Source of the DNA: a virus
Virus record (IMG/VR): IMGVR_UViG_3300044984_002503
Location: 1-64,000 of that record
Reading direction: 5' to 3' (one strand)
Length of the DNA: 64,000 nucleotides
In this document: in pieces, positions 19,156-29,194 of the stretch
Layout: every line of letters starts with the position of its first letter
Numbering within the stretch: the first letter of the stretch is position 1
Notes under the pieces: generated by a model
The model's database searches: none
What the model was told of the DNA's origin: nothing
Seen by the model: only the letters and a program-made list of their open reading frames with translations
Program-made: the position numbers and the translations under genes

Positions 19156-20994
19156 TTATGAGAAGGTAACAGATTGGAAATTTTTAACAGATACTCGGAT
19201 ATCTTTATTAGGATATCTAATTTGATAAACTTGTGAAGGTTGTGCAAAAATTGTATCATCTACAGGTGCGATTTCTTTAGTTTCAGGGTCCGAATATTGC
19301 ATTGATGTTTCTGCTGATGAATATTGCCCACCAACATTATTATAAACATTAAGTCCTGCAACTGTTAATACACCATTTTGGTTTTGAACAATACTTTTAA
19401 TTTCTGACAAATAAACATTTTGTCCTAATTGTCTTATTTGTGGATTAAAATATGTTGATATTTTATCAACGACATCTGCAATAATTTGTCCTGAATTTTG
19501 TGCAGAGTCTAAAACAATTTGTACATCCACACTAAGGTCAATAACTTCAGCCGTTAATATTGAAATGTAATCATTCATCATTCTATAATTTGACAAGTAT
19601 GTTGCAACATTTTGTCTTAATGTGTCTGATACAATGTTAGTTAATTTACCTGAAGTATCATATGACAATAATTGAATTAATATTTTATTATTATTTTCTG
19701 TAATTGCTACTTTCGCAGGTGCCCCAAATTCTGCCGGCATATTTCTAATTATCGCCTCATAATCTTGAACTGTAACAGCTCTTTTTTGTGCTGCGAAGTT
19801 AAATGAAACATAATTTCGTATTTCTTCTAATGATGGAATACCCGCGCCACCAATAGCTGCGGTAACATTATTACATCTTAACGAGTTAACAACTGAAGAG
19901 TTTGTTAATTCTGATGGTCCATTAACATAAAACGAAACGGTACCGATTTGAGTAATTACATTTGTCCCTAAATTTGTTGCTAATCCACCACCAACTCTAT
20001 ATTGTATGAATAATGTTGAGTTCGGGATTAATGCAGAACCTAATGAAAAGTTATTAGAATATCTTTGTAAGTCTAATGTTGCACCCACCGTTGTAAATTG
20101 ATTTAACGCGTCTTGGGCTGTATTAGTTCCTCCACCAAAAGTCATTTTTTTAAATCCTTCAGGCGTATACTCTGTCATAAATCTATTTTGTGTTTGAATA
20201 TATCTACCAACTTTAATCCCTGGTTGGTCAGAAACTTTTGTCGGGTCTTCAATAAAAACTCTATCTTCAGCCAAAGCGTCTACTTCATACCATTTATTTG
20301 ACACACCTAAAAATTCAGCTGCTGTCGGTATATTTGTATATTCAGTCCCACTTTTTAATAAAACACTTGTAATCCCTAAAACGTTTTTTTCAGGTAAGAA
20401 TAATTCAAAAAATGGTCTTACATCATTTGGCGTAATAACTCTTTTGAATACCTTAGTAATACCATTAACTACAAGTTCTCTTTTTGTTATTGTGTAATTA
20501 ATTAATACATTATTGGCGTTGAAATTAGGTATTTTAAGTCTGTTTGGAAAACCTTGAGCATTATATGGTGATGTAAAATCAATATCATAAATGTTTTCAA
20601 ATACAATACCCGCGCCTGTAATTTGTGAACCTCTTGTTAAAGTACCCAAATATCTTTCATCTTCTTTATCCCCAAAAGCAGGAACTGTAATAGAGAAATC
20701 AACTAAAGCAACCGAAGGTCTTTGACCCGGTAATTTTAATCCATAAGTTCTTGCAATATTGTAAATTGAAGACCTTTGTTGAGCGTATTGAAGAACTGTC
20801 TCTTGAATACTTCTATCTATGTGATAATGTAAGTTATCTGCTACGGCAGCATTTAAATCCAAGAACACAGAAAATACCGAAGCATCATTAAAGTCTTGTA
20901 TTAATTCAGGATAATAAGTTTTAACATAGTTTAATAACTCTGTTCTTATCCCCTGATAATCTCTAGTTGTATATGATATATTACGATTTGCCAT
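19156..20994 (-). CDS. 6: Baseplate wedge protein, T4 gp6-like (baseplate J family)
   Basis: This 612-aa protein is close to T4 gp6 (about 660 aa). The N-terminus reads MANRNISYTTRDYQGIRTEL, followed by YPELIQDFNDASVFSVFLDL and AAVADNLHYHIDR, the conserved start of gp6/baseplate J proteins. Residues ~385-460 contain the IRNYVSFNFAAQKRAVTVQDYEAII segment typical of baseplate J. In T4, gp6 forms the continuous ring of the inner baseplate together with gp25 and gp53. The gp25-like gene lies immediately upstream, five bases before this start, the same partnership as in T4. Confidence 0.85.
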   Translation of the reverse strand: MANRNISYTTRDYQGIRTELLNYVKTYYPELIQDFNDASVFSVFLDLNAAVADNLHYHIDRSIQETVLQYAQQRSSIYNIARTYGLKLPGQRPSVALVDFSITVPAFGDKEDERYLGTLTRGSQITGAGIVFENIYDIDFTSPYNAQGFPNRLKIPNFNANNVLINYTITKRELVVNGITKVFKRVITPNDVRPFFELFLPEKNVLGITSVLLKSGTEYTNIPTAAEFLGVSNKWYEVDALAEDRVFIEDPTKVSDQPGIKVGRYIQTQNRFMTEYTPEGFKKMTFGGGTNTAQDALNQFTTVGATLDLQRYSNNFSLGSALIPNSTLFIQYRVGGGLATNLGTNVITQIGTVSFYVNGPSELTNSSVVNSLRCNNVTAAIGGAGIPSLEEIRNYVSFNFAAQKRAVTVQDYEAIIRNMPAEFGAPAKVAITENNNKILIQLLSYDTSGKLTNIVSDTLRQNVATYLSNYRMMNDYISILTAEVIDLSVDVQIVLDSAQNSGQIIADVVDKISTYFNPQIRQLGQNVYLSEIKSIVQNQNGVLTVAGLNVYNNVGGQYSSAETSMQYSDPETKEIAPVDDTIFAQPSQVYQIRYPNKDIRVSVKNFQSVTFS

Positions 20995-20999
20995 CTATA

Positions 21000-21470
21000 T
21001 TAAATATTAATAATAACAAAATCACTTTGTGCAAAAGTGTTTTTATCTGTTGAGTAGTCTATTTTAATTTTAGCAGTATATTCTGAAGTTCCTTTACCAG
21101 GAAATCTATAGATTGGTGATTCACTACTACCGATAGAATTTTGTCCTGTTGCGATATCAACTTCTTCTTGAGGGTCTGCTGGTGTTATTGTTATATTATT
21201 TAATAATAAATTTGGCATATAATTTGAAACCGCTTCTCTAATGTCAGATTCAATTGCATCAAAAGTAAGACCATCAAATGGTTCAAATAAGAACTCATAT
21301 AACCTAGTACCAAAATCAGGTAGATAATATCTTGTACCTTTTCTTGTTAACAATAAATGGATTAAATCCGCCTTTACTTCTTGAGCTTCAAATTGAGTTA
21401 ATTCCAAATAATCTCCTCTTTTAGAATTTCTAAAAGGAAAATTAAGACCGTATGTTGTACCTGCTGCCAT
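21000..21470 (-). CDS. 25: Baseplate wedge protein, T4 gp25-like (GPW/gp25 family)
   Basis: This 156-aa protein has the family signature: an N-terminal strand, then VKADLIHLLLTRKGTRYYLPDFG, the conserved LLT..GTR...P.FG..L motif, then LYEFLFEPFD, and a C-terminal I..DIR.AV..Y.P segment. It resembles T4 gp25 (about 132 aa), which clamps sheath to baseplate. It opens the wedge operon, has a TATTTAT box ~30 bases upstream, and is separated from nrdA by a terminator. Confidence 0.88.
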   Translation of the reverse strand: MAAGTTYGLNFPFRNSKRGDYLELTQFEAQEVKADLIHLLLTRKGTRYYLPDFGTRLYEFLFEPFDGLTFDAIESDIREAVSNYMPNLLLNNITITPADPQEEVDIATGQNSIGSSESPIYRFPGKGTSEYTAKIKIDYSTDKNTFAQSDFVIINI

Positions 21471-21500
21471 ATCTATAATTATAGTGTTGTGATTATTTCT

Positions 21501-21510
21501 TATAAATACC
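21501..21510 (-). promoter_or_regulatory. Candidate late promoter box (TATTTAT)
   Basis: The minus strand reads GGTATTTATA about 30 bases before the gp25-like start and directly downstream of the nrdA terminator, exactly where a promoter for the wedge operon is needed. Confidence 0.55.
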
Positions 21511-21518
21511 TAAAAATA

Positions 21519-21545
21519 AATAATCCCGACATTGCCGGGATTATT
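21519..21545 (-). terminator. Rho-independent terminator after nrdA
   Basis: A perfect 10-bp stem (AATAATCCCG / CGGGATTATT) with a 7-base loop is followed on the minus strand by a U-rich stretch. It starts a few bases after the nrdA stop and ends the replication/dNTP operon before the gp25 promoter. Confidence 0.9.
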
Positions 21546-21552
21546 TTAATAA

Positions 21553-23982
21553 TTAAGATGAACATCCAAAACAATCAATTTCAATACCTTCAGGTTTGGG
21601 TGGTAAATTCATGTTACTATAGTCTACTTTAGGGACTTCAACATTTTTAGGTTTTTGTACCTTTGAAATGTCTACCGCTAAGTGTTTAGCTCCCGTTGAT
21701 ATAGCTTTTGTTCTTACATAATAACAAAGAGTTTTTAATCCTTTACCCCAAGAATGGAAGTGTGATGATGAAATCTTTGACAATGTTGGATTAGACATAT
21801 AGATATTCATTGATTGTGATTGGTCAATGAATGGTGCTCTGTCAGCCGCCATATCAATAAGTTCTCTTTGAGATATCTCCCAAATTGTTTTGTATTTTGG
21901 AATCAAATGTTCAATTCTTTTAACTTTTTTGTTGTAATTCTTGTCTTCTGTGTCAAGGTAATGATTAAAGTTAATATTTTGAATTGAACCTTCATTCATG
22001 ATGATTTCATTTTTCAAATCTTCACACCATACTCCTAATTTTTCAAAATCACTAATTAAGTATTTGTTAACAATTAAGATTTCTCCTCCAACTACACGAC
22101 GATTAAATAATGCCGAATGAGCTGGTTCTGTCATTTCAAATGAACCTGTGATTTTAGCAGAAGATGCAACTGGCATCTGAGCCGTAAATAACGAGTTACA
22201 AACCCCGTGATTAGACACTTCTAATTTTAGTGAATCCCAATCCCACATTCTACTTAATCCTTCGTAATCTAATCCCCACATATCAAATTGGAATTCCCCT
22301 TTTGACATTGGTGAACCTTTAAAAAATTTGTATGGTTTATATCCCCCTGATTTACATAATTCCATACTTTCGGTGATTGCCGCAAAGTAGATAGTTTCAA
22401 AAATTTCTTTATTTAATTTTTTTGCTTCTCCCGATGTAAAGATATAGTCCATCAAATAAAATACATCAGCAAGTCCTTGAGTTCCAATCGCAATTGCTCT
22501 TTGTTCTAATCCACCTTTTCTACCTTGTTCAGTTGAATAACTATTAATGTCAACCACTTTGTTAAGTGCTCTAACAACTTTTCTAACCTCACTATAAAGT
22601 AAGTTAAAATTGAACTCACCTTTAATAATAAAATTCTTTAATACCATAGATGATAATGTACAGATTGCCGTAGTAGTTTCATCAGTATATTGGTAAATCT
22701 CATTACATAAGTTAGATTGTTTAATCACCCCAATGTTTTGATGATTTGTCTTTCTGTTAGCACTATCTTTAGAACATAAATAAGGCACTCCTGTTTCAAC
22801 TTGAGATTCAATAATTTTATTCCAAATTGTTTGAGCTTTAACCTTTTTACCTAAACCAAGTTCAACCGCTTTATTGTAGTTTGATTCATACTCATCACCA
22901 TAAGCTTCTTGTAATGGTTTAATACCCGCCTTAACAATATCATTAGGACAGAATAAATACCAATCCCCGTTGTCTTTAACTGCGTTCATGAAGTTGTCTG
23001 GTAACCATATAGATGTAAACAAATCTCTTGCTCTCATCTCTTCAGCACCTGTGTTCTTTTTGATTTCAAGTAAGTCCATGATGTCTTTATGCCAAGGTTC
23101 AATGTAGATAGCTGCACTACCCGGTCTTCTTCCTTGTTGATTGAAGAATCTTAACCCCTCATTAACAATTTTTAAGTATTTTAATAGACCACCAGCAAAT
23201 CCTCCTGATGAGTTAATTCTACTTTCTTTACTACGAATGTTAGACATACATAATCCAATACCTGCTGCATCTGATGAATAGGTTGAAATATCGTTGAATG
23301 TTTGTAATAACCCTTCTCTTGAATCCCCATGATTGTATTTCAATACACAAGACGCTAATTGAGGTGTCTTGGTTCCTGCATTAATCATGATTGGTGTTGC
23401 TGGAGAAATAAGTTGGTTTGACAATGATTGGTAATACTCAACCGCTTGTTCAAATGATTTAGTAACCCATAAAGCAACTCTCATGTACATGTGTTGAGGT
23501 CTTTCAATTGCCTTACCTTCGGGAGTTTTTAACAAATACATTTCTTGTAATGATTTCCACGCAAAATAATCAAAATTGTAATCATTCTCGTGATTTATTA
23601 CAGAATCAATATTTTCAGGACCATAAAGTTCAATAGTTTCCATTAACTTATCGTTAATGATACCATCAACATGTAAGGTGTGCATTGTATTACAGAAACT
23701 TTCATCAGTTTCTTTATGGTATGCAGAAATTGCAACTGAAGACGCTAATCTTGAATAATCGTGATGACTTCCAGTATATGCTGCAGCAATCTCGTAAACC
23801 AATTTATCTAACTCTTTGGTTGTAATAACACCCTCTGTTGGTACTGAGGTAATAACTTTAATGAATACTTCATCAGCATTAACTGTTAATCCTCTTGCTG
23901 CTCTTTTAACTCTATTGTATATTTTTTGAGGGTTAAACGAAACTTCGTCCCCATCTCTTTTTTTTATCTTTAATGACATCAT
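21553..23982 (-). CDS. nrdA: Ribonucleoside-diphosphate reductase class Ia, alpha subunit
   Basis: NrdA (809 aa) reduces ribonucleotides to deoxyribonucleotides. Residues ~3-95 are an ATP-cone. The active-site landmarks are present: the substrate-site Cys in QLASCVL, the thiyl-radical Cys in SNLCNEI, and the paired Cys in AICTLSS. The radical-transfer tyrosine pair lies in KTLCYYVRT, and a C-terminal CFGC pair (C804, C807) serves for re-reduction. nrdB lies directly upstream with one base between stop and start region. Unusually for this window, a strong Shine-Dalgarno (GGAGG) sits nine bases before the first ATG. A second ATG follows immediately, so the protein may begin with one or two Met. 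The gene ends at the operon terminator. It supplies dNTPs for phage replication. Confidence 0.97.
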   Translation of the reverse strand: MMSLKIKKRDGDEVSFNPQKIYNRVKRAARGLTVNADEVFIKVITSVPTEGVITTKELDKLVYEIAAAYTGSHHDYSRLASSVAISAYHKETDESFCNTMHTLHVDGIINDKLMETIELYGPENIDSVINHENDYNFDYFAWKSLQEMYLLKTPEGKAIERPQHMYMRVALWVTKSFEQAVEYYQSLSNQLISPATPIMINAGTKTPQLASCVLKYNHGDSREGLLQTFNDISTYSSDAAGIGLCMSNIRSKESRINSSGGFAGGLLKYLKIVNEGLRFFNQQGRRPGSAAIYIEPWHKDIMDLLEIKKNTGAEEMRARDLFTSIWLPDNFMNAVKDNGDWYLFCPNDIVKAGIKPLQEAYGDEYESNYNKAVELGLGKKVKAQTIWNKIIESQVETGVPYLCSKDSANRKTNHQNIGVIKQSNLCNEIYQYTDETTTAICTLSSMVLKNFIIKGEFNFNLLYSEVRKVVRALNKVVDINSYSTEQGRKGGLEQRAIAIGTQGLADVFYLMDYIFTSGEAKKLNKEIFETIYFAAITESMELCKSGGYKPYKFFKGSPMSKGEFQFDMWGLDYEGLSRMWDWDSLKLEVSNHGVCNSLFTAQMPVASSAKITGSFEMTEPAHSALFNRRVVGGEILIVNKYLISDFEKLGVWCEDLKNEIIMNEGSIQNINFNHYLDTEDKNYNKKVKRIEHLIPKYKTIWEISQRELIDMAADRAPFIDQSQSMNIYMSNPTLSKISSSHFHSWGKGLKTLCYYVRTKAISTGAKHLAVDISKVQKPKNVEVPKVDYSNMNLPPKPEGIEIDCFGCSS

Positions 23983-23983
23983 A

Positions 23984-24934
23984 TTAAAAATCCTCCGTAA
24001 ATGTTAATGATTCACCTAACTTGGCCTTTTGATACTCCATAGTTCTTGATTCAAAAAAGTTTCCTTTTGTTTCAACAGCTATCTGTTCCATAAATTTGAA
24101 TGGTTGTTCAACATTAAATTGTTTTTTACAACCAAACTTAACTAATAAACCATCAGTAACAAACTCAAGGTATTGCTTCATTAAGTTTGAATTCATACCA
24201 ATTAACGATACTGGAATAGATTCTGTAATAAATTCTTTTTCAATTTCCAAAGCGGATAATAAGATTTCTCTAATTCTCTTCTCACTTGGTTTATTCTCAA
24301 CATGATTATTAATTAAATGGATTGCAAAATCACAATGTAAATTTTCATCTTTAAAGATAAGTGAGTTAGCATTACATAACCCTTGCATTATCCCTCTTGA
24401 TTTCAACCAAAAGATTGAACAGAATGAACCTGAGAAGAAGATACCTTCAACCGCAGCAAACGCCACCAATCTCTCTTGGAATGTTGAATTTTCAATCCAA
24501 TCCAAAGCCCATTTGGCTTTCTTTTGAACCGCAGGTAATTTATCAATAGCATGAAAACATTCATCTTTTTCGTCTGCGTCTGAAATATAAGTGTCAATCA
24601 ATAATGAATACATTAAAGAGTGAATATTCTCCGCCATAAGTTGGAACCCGTAGAAGAATTTGGCTTCAGGGTATTGAACTTCTTTTAAGAAATTTTCTGC
24701 AAGGTTTTCGTTAACAATTCCGTCAGATGCTGCAAAAAATGACAATACATTCTTCACAAAGAATCTTTCATTATCTGTTAAATTTTCCCAATCTCTAATA
24801 TCATTAGATAAATCAACTTCCTCTGCAGTCCAAAATGCCGCTTGATGTTGTTGGTAAAATTCCCATATATCGTTGTGTTCAATAGGGAAAATCACAAATC
24901 TATTCGGATTTTCTTTTAATATTTTTTCTTCCAT
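23984..24934 (-). CDS. nrdB: Ribonucleoside-diphosphate reductase class Ia, beta subunit
   Basis: This is the radical-generating subunit (316 aa). The diiron and radical residues are visible: D71 in FFAASDG, E102 and H105 with the radical tyrosine Y109 in AENIHSLMY, and later E and H ligands in [12 protein letters not shown] and the DENLHCDFA segment. All are intact, so it should be active with NrdA, the next gene. It follows the helicase gene after four bases. The C-terminal tail, ending [11 protein letters not shown], is the expected flexible region that docks on NrdA. Confidence 0.97.
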   Translation of the reverse strand: MEEKILKENPNRFVIFPIEHNDIWEFYQQHQAAFWTAEEVDLSNDIRDWENLTDNERFFVKNVLSFFAASDGIVNENLAENFLKEVQYPEAKFFYGFQLMAENIHSLMYSLLIDTYISDADEKDECFHAIDKLPAVQKKAKWALDWIENSTFQERLVAFAAVEGIFFSGSFCSIFWLKSRGIMQGLCNANSLIFKDENLHCDFAIHLINNHVENKPSEKRIREILLSALEIEKEFITESIPVSLIGMNSNLMKQYLEFVTDGLLVKFGCKKQFNVEQPFKFMEQIAVETKGNFFESRTMEYQKAKLGESLTFTEDF

Positions 24935-24938
24935 TTTT

Positions 24939-26321
24939 TTAATTTTGTTTTAATTGTTCTTCTTTTTGTTTTCTTTTTTCCATTAACTCCTTAACCCTAT
25001 CTCTTTTTCTTTCCTCTTGTTGTTCTCCAAACCCTAAGAATGTTACTGAACTTTCAGTATCAATTTCTAATAACTCATTGTTGAATTTACAATTTTCAAA
25101 AACTACACCGTCTTTACCAAGACGAGATTTTGTTATAGCGATTGTCGCCAAATTCATTTCTTTTTGTTGAAGGGTTTTTGCAATGGAGATAATTACGTGA
25201 CCAACCTGAGCCTTTTTAATTGACCCACCCATTTGGTCGGTCGTCACTACTTCAGCTGAAATTGAAGACCTATTACCTTGTGTTGCGGTCCATCCTACTA
25301 AATCTAGTTCATGACACATTGCTTCAAATCCTCTCATTACAGAACCTTCCGCTTTCCATTCGTCTTTACTTGATGATTCAGGTAATATACAATCAATATA
25401 ATCTAACATAATTAAATCAATCTTTGTTCCATCGGCAATAATTTTTCTAACTTGATTTTTGATTTGATTCATAGTCATAGTATCAGAAGCTAATTTTTTC
25501 AGAATTAACTCATTTTTCATCGTCTCTTTAATTTCAGTTATTTTAGACATCACCTCTTCTTTATTTTTAACCAAATTATCCGGCTCAATCCCTGTCCAAA
25601 GTGTGAAGTGTTTTCTTTGAATAATTTTAGGGTTGTCTTCAAAAAATATTTGAAGTACATTATACCCTAAATTGAATGCTGTGTTTGCAATTTTGGTTAA
25701 AATTGTTGTCTTACCAACCCCTGTTGGTGCCAAGATAACACCAATTTCACCTTTAGCCAAACCACCCTTAAGTAATCTATCAATACCCGCAATTCCCATA
25801 GGGATTGGGTGTCTGTAATCTTCATCTAATACGGTATCTAAGTTATCAAAGATGTCTGTCTGTCCTTTTTCAATTTCACCGACTTGTAATGCATTTCTTA
25901 CTAACCCCTCAACTTTATCGTATGATTCAAAATCACCTTCTGTAATAATTTTTTGAGCTTTATCCATTGCTTTCTGAAGTTCTTGTTGTTTACAAAACTT
26001 CAAAGCTTTCTCTTGAACAAATGTTGTACCCTCAAATGGAGCATCACTTACCTGTTTTAGGGTGTCTAAAACCACTTTTGCTACTATTTCTTGACTAATT
26101 TCAGATTTAACAATTTGGTCAAGAGTTTCAAAATTAGGTGTAGATTGGTACTTTATGTAATATTCTTTAATCATTTGTAAAATGATTTTAAAGTACTTAT
26201 TGTCAAAGTACGATGATTCAATTACTTCCATAATAGAAGATGAAAAATCTTTATCTACCACTATTTGATTTAGTAATTGTAGTTGAAATGTGTTCCCTAA
26301 ATAATCAAAATTTTTGTTCAT
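24939..26321 (-). CDS. 41: Replicative DNA helicase, DnaB/T4 gp41-like
   Basis: This 460-aa protein comprises an N-terminal helical domain (~1-150) and a RecA-like motor. Walker A is APTGVGKTT at ~195-203. Walker B is the [10 protein letters not shown] segment at ~300, followed by helicase motif H3/H4-type sequence (WTATQGNR, then [19 protein letters not shown]). The C-terminus is charged ([19 protein letters not shown]), probably helical. It unwinds the fork ahead of the phage polymerase. The gene belongs to the replication operon, between a 150-aa ORF and nrdB. Confidence 0.88.
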   Translation of the reverse strand: MNKNFDYLGNTFQLQLLNQIVVDKDFSSSIMEVIESSYFDNKYFKIILQMIKEYYIKYQSTPNFETLDQIVKSEISQEIVAKVVLDTLKQVSDAPFEGTTFVQEKALKFCKQQELQKAMDKAQKIITEGDFESYDKVEGLVRNALQVGEIEKGQTDIFDNLDTVLDEDYRHPIPMGIAGIDRLLKGGLAKGEIGVILAPTGVGKTTILTKIANTAFNLGYNVLQIFFEDNPKIIQRKHFTLWTGIEPDNLVKNKEEVMSKITEIKETMKNELILKKLASDTMTMNQIKNQVRKIIADGTKIDLIMLDYIDCILPESSSKDEWKAEGSVMRGFEAMCHELDLVGWTATQGNRSSISAEVVTTDQMGGSIKKAQVGHVIISIAKTLQQKEMNLATIAITKSRLGKDGVVFENCKFNNELLEIDTESSVTFLGFGEQQEERKRDRVKELMEKRKQKEEQLKQN

Positions 26322-26359
26322 AAATTGTTTTAATGTTTAACTGTGTATTAATTAAATAG

Positions 26360-26812
26360 CTACTTACTTAGGTCAAATTCCAAATAATTGTAACTTAATT
26401 TATGATTTGAAAAAATGTCAGTTAATTCACGAAGTACCTCTTTTAAAAGTGGTCGTACATCAACTGTATAACGAACTTTTGGTGGATAAAATTTTCCATC
26501 AAAAACTCTATGACAAATTGTCTGTTCCCCAAGTTTAACATAAATGTTAAAATCTTCAGGACCATCTGTATAAGATGTGTTCATAATTGATTGGTCGTGG
26601 ACAATCGCTTCTTTATTGTCCATCATGTAAATTACGGTTTTCATTTTTAACGCGTGTTGAAGCTCATCTTTTAGATTTAAAATAAAATCATATAAATCAG
26701 TAGAGCTTTTTGCCTTTGGGTTATACCCTCGGACATTAAAAAATCTTTGAACTACGATGTTTTCATTTAGAGTCAAAAGGAATTCCATTTTTGTACTGTC
26801 TTGTTCTCTCAT
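26360..26812 (-). CDS. Replication-operon protein, unknown family
   Basis: This is a 150-aa acidic/basic mixed protein without a recognisable motif. It lies between the 5'-3' nuclease gene (six bases upstream) and the helicase gene (38 bases downstream). T4-like operons often place helicase loader or recombination accessory genes here, but the sequence does not show me such a relationship. I assign no function. Confidence 0.6.
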   Translation of the reverse strand: MREQDSTKMEFLLTLNENIVVQRFFNVRGYNPKAKSSTDLYDFILNLKDELQHALKMKTVIYMMDNKEAIVHDQSIMNTSYTDGPEDFNIYVKLGEQTICHRVFDGKFYPPKVRYTVDVRPLLKEVLRELTDIFSNHKLSYNYLEFDLSK

Positions 26813-26818
26813 GTTTGT

Positions 26819-27820
26819 TTAATTTTTGTTTGTGTTTCTTTTTTCTTTTCTAGTTAATTTCATAAATGGTCGGAGGAAGTTTACCCAAGCTTCGTCGTTT
26901 TTTGGAAGATACTTAAAGAGACCATCTTCCATCATAAGTCTCATTAAGTTTTTGTATCCTCTTTCTGAGGGGTCTATGGTATCTGTATAAATTTGTTCAA
27001 CAAGTTCTTTACCTTCATCAGTAATAAGTGGTGTTCCAAGGTCCACAATCTTTTTATTCATCTTATAGAACTCTTCTCCAAGTATACCATTTTTTGTTTT
27101 ACCAATCAAAATATTCTCTAATGATTTGGGTTTTTTCTTTTGCTCGTTATTTCGGGCACTTTCCAATAGAATGTCCATATTAACGGGCATTTTTTGAATA
27201 TCGGGAAATAACTTAACCAAAGTTTTTTCCCCTAAACCTTCAATACCATCAATATTATCAGATGAATCACCGGCAAAAATTTTACAAGTCAACACATTAT
27301 AATGAGGTATTTCAACTTTATTTATGGTGACCATATCACCTTGTTTAAAGTATCGTTTTAAGTTTGGTGAGTAAACGGACACTTTACCCGAAATAAGTTG
27401 TGTAAGGTCTTTATCTGACGAAAAAATAGTAATATCCTCATCAATAGCTATCTGACAGTAATAAGCAATTAAGTCATCCGCTTCGTTATTAATCATCTCA
27501 ACTTGTCTAACAAAGACCTCTTCAAGATATTCTTTAATACGAGCATTTTGTGTAAGATATGATTCAAGTTTATACTCGTTCATATCATTTTTTCTTTTTC
27601 CTTTATATTGAGGATATAGTCCTTTCCGAACGGACGAACTATGTTCGGCATCCCAGAACACAACTACCTTATCGTAGTTATGCTCTTCAAGGAATTTCCG
27701 AATTGTATTGATGAAGTGGTAAATGGCACCTAAGTGACTTCCGTCACTATAAAGGTCTTTTACTCCGTGGAATCCAATCTTCATTAAGTTGGAACCGTCT
27801 ATTGCTAATGTTTTAATCAC
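26819..27820 (-). CDS. 5'-3' exonuclease/RNase H, FEN family (T4 Rnh-like)
   Basis: This 333-aa protein is similar in length to T4 RNase H (305 aa). Metal-binding acidic motifs of the FEN superfamily appear in order: IDGSNL at residue ~7, VVFWDAEHSS at ~53, EADDLIAYY at ~112, FSSDKDLTQL at ~131, and AGDSSDNIDGIEGLGEKT at ~190, the last being the H3TH DNA-binding motif. The expected role is removal of RNA primers and 5' flaps on the lagging strand. It is translated within the replication operon downstream of uvsX. Confidence 0.9.
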   Translation of the reverse strand: MIKTLAIDGSNLMKIGFHGVKDLYSDGSHLGAIYHFINTIRKFLEEHNYDKVVVFWDAEHSSSVRKGLYPQYKGKRKNDMNEYKLESYLTQNARIKEYLEEVFVRQVEMINNEADDLIAYYCQIAIDEDITIFSSDKDLTQLISGKVSVYSPNLKRYFKQGDMVTINKVEIPHYNVLTCKIFAGDSSDNIDGIEGLGEKTLVKLFPDIQKMPVNMDILLESARNNEQKKKPKSLENILIGKTKNGILGEEFYKMNKKIVDLGTPLITDEGKELVEQIYTDTIDPSERGYKNLMRLMMEDGLFKYLPKNDEAWVNFLRPFMKLTRKEKRNTNKN

Positions 27821-27848
27821 AGTTGTGATTTAAAGGGTGAATAAATTA

Positions 27849-28853
27849 CTAATTGTCTTCTTTTTCTTCTTTTAGGTCAAAATCACCATCTGTTCCGATG
27901 ATTCCTTTCCAATAATCTGCGTATTCTTTTTTGTATTTTTCCAATGAAGTTTTCTCTTCAGCAGCATCTTTACCTCCAATAAATCCGTGTGGTGTGACGA
28001 TTATTTTTCCATCATCATACCCTAACCCATTAATATGGTTTTTCATAACAGACACTTTTGTCCTTGATGCAAACTTAATTGTTCTTTTATCTTTAGTTGC
28101 TGTAATTTTAGTTGTACCAGCTCCTTTTTGATTTCCATATAAAAAAACTAATGATGAGTTTAACCAAATCGCTTCACCACCTTTAGCTTTAATTTTTGGT
28201 TGTCCAAAAGGATTATCAGGTAATTCAACCCATGGTTGATTTACAATGATTAAAGTGTTTTCATATTTTGAATCAGATTTACGAGAACCTGAAATTCTTT
28301 GATTGATACCCATACCAATCTTATCGGCTAATGTTGAAGCGTTGTGTTGTTTCCCACCTTTACCTTCAAAAGTCATTTTACAAGGAACAGAACCAACTGA
28401 ATCCCACATAAAACATAAACTATAATCTAAATTACCTTTTTCTTGTTCATCTAACAAATTATTAATATAATCGGTTATTTGTTCAATATAACTAAAATTA
28501 TTATTAAAAATATAAAATCCGTCCCAATCAAGTTCACCTGTTTCTTCATCAACAACTTCCTCACAATCAAAGCCCATAAGTTTTGCGTGTTCAAACGACC
28601 ATTTTTGTTCTGTGATAATAAACACAGGAAGAATACCTTTCTTTTGGGCATCCACCGCAGTTTTAACCAAAGCAGTTGTTTTACCTGTATCTGAGTGACC
28701 TAAAAACATATTTAAATGTCCTATAGCAGGACCAGGTAATCCAACAGCATCCAAAAAATCAGGACCTAAATCAAAAAATCTTTGAGGTTTATATTTTGCG
28801 GATGTTGAGAATTTGTCTTTAATAGACTTAAAATCAGTTTTCTTGATTGCCAT
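27849..28853 (-). CDS. uvsX: UvsX/RecA-like recombinase
   Basis: This 334-aa RecA-fold ATPase has Walker A in GHSDTGKTT at ~51-59, an aromatic/Glu switch in IITEQKW at ~80, Walker B in CFMWDSVGSV at ~145, and a NQPW.E pattern at ~205 that fits the L2 region. It lacks the long C-terminal domain of cellular RecA, as T4 UvsX does. The C-terminal acidic tail (DGDFDLKEEKEDN) is typical of RecA-like proteins. Its start overlaps the upstream 100-aa gene by 20 bases. The likely role is strand exchange for recombination-dependent replication and repair. Confidence 0.88.
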   Translation of the reverse strand: MAIKKTDFKSIKDKFSTSAKYKPQRFFDLGPDFLDAVGLPGPAIGHLNMFLGHSDTGKTTALVKTAVDAQKKGILPVFIITEQKWSFEHAKLMGFDCEEVVDEETGELDWDGFYIFNNNFSYIEQITDYINNLLDEQEKGNLDYSLCFMWDSVGSVPCKMTFEGKGGKQHNASTLADKIGMGINQRISGSRKSDSKYENTLIIVNQPWVELPDNPFGQPKIKAKGGEAIWLNSSLVFLYGNQKGAGTTKITATKDKRTIKFASRTKVSVMKNHINGLGYDDGKIIVTPHGFIGGKDAAEEKTSLEKYKKEYADYWKGIIGTDGDFDLKEEKEDN

Positions 28854-29136
28854 TTTCTATTCTTTTAATGTTAGGTAATTTACTTGTTTTATTTCTATTA
28901 TAGAAAGTATTGTCTTCTTCGTAAAGAACACCAATTTCTTCTTCATGAAGGGTTATCAATCTAAGACCTAATTCCCCATCTTCTGATTCTTCTTTCAACA
29001 TAGCAAACAAAACTGTTTCACCAATCTGTTTAGCCCTACCTGAAAAGTATCCTTTATCTTTTAGTTGACTTAAGATTTCATAAGACAACATTTTATTATC
29101 CCTTAATTGTAGGTCAATTTCTTCTTTAAATGTCAT
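28834..29136 (-). CDS. Small acidic protein coupled to uvsX, unknown family
   Basis: This 100-aa, Glu/Lys-rich, mainly helical protein has no recognised motif. Its end overlaps the uvsX start by 20 bases, implying translational coupling. It follows ssb across a 58-base gap that contains a perfect inverted repeat. A recombination or replication accessory role is possible from the neighbours only. Confidence 0.6.
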   Translation of the reverse strand: MTFKEEIDLQLRDNKMLSYEILSQLKDKGYFSGRAKQIGETVLFAMLKEESEDGELGLRLITLHEEEIGVLYEEDNTFYNRNKTSKLPNIKRIENGNQEN

Positions 29137-29150
29137 GTGATAGAATTAAC

Positions 29151-29180
29151 ATGTATGGTACCATACAAGATACCATACAT
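29151..29180. repeat. Perfect 10-bp inverted repeat between ssb and the 100-aa gene
   Basis: The arms ATGTATGGTA and TACCATACAT flank a 10-base spacer that itself begins with another CCATACA copy. The T8 run lies on the plus-strand side (29183-29190), so for the minus-strand operon the hairpin is not followed by U residues. It may be an mRNA processing or stability element after ssb, or an antisense terminator. Confidence 0.7.
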
Positions 29181-29194
29181 GATTTTTTTTTATT

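Noticed and set aside
29151-29180. Rho-independent terminator of ssb
   Set aside because: On the minus strand the hairpin is followed by GTTAATTC and not a U run, so it does not look like a minus-strand terminator.
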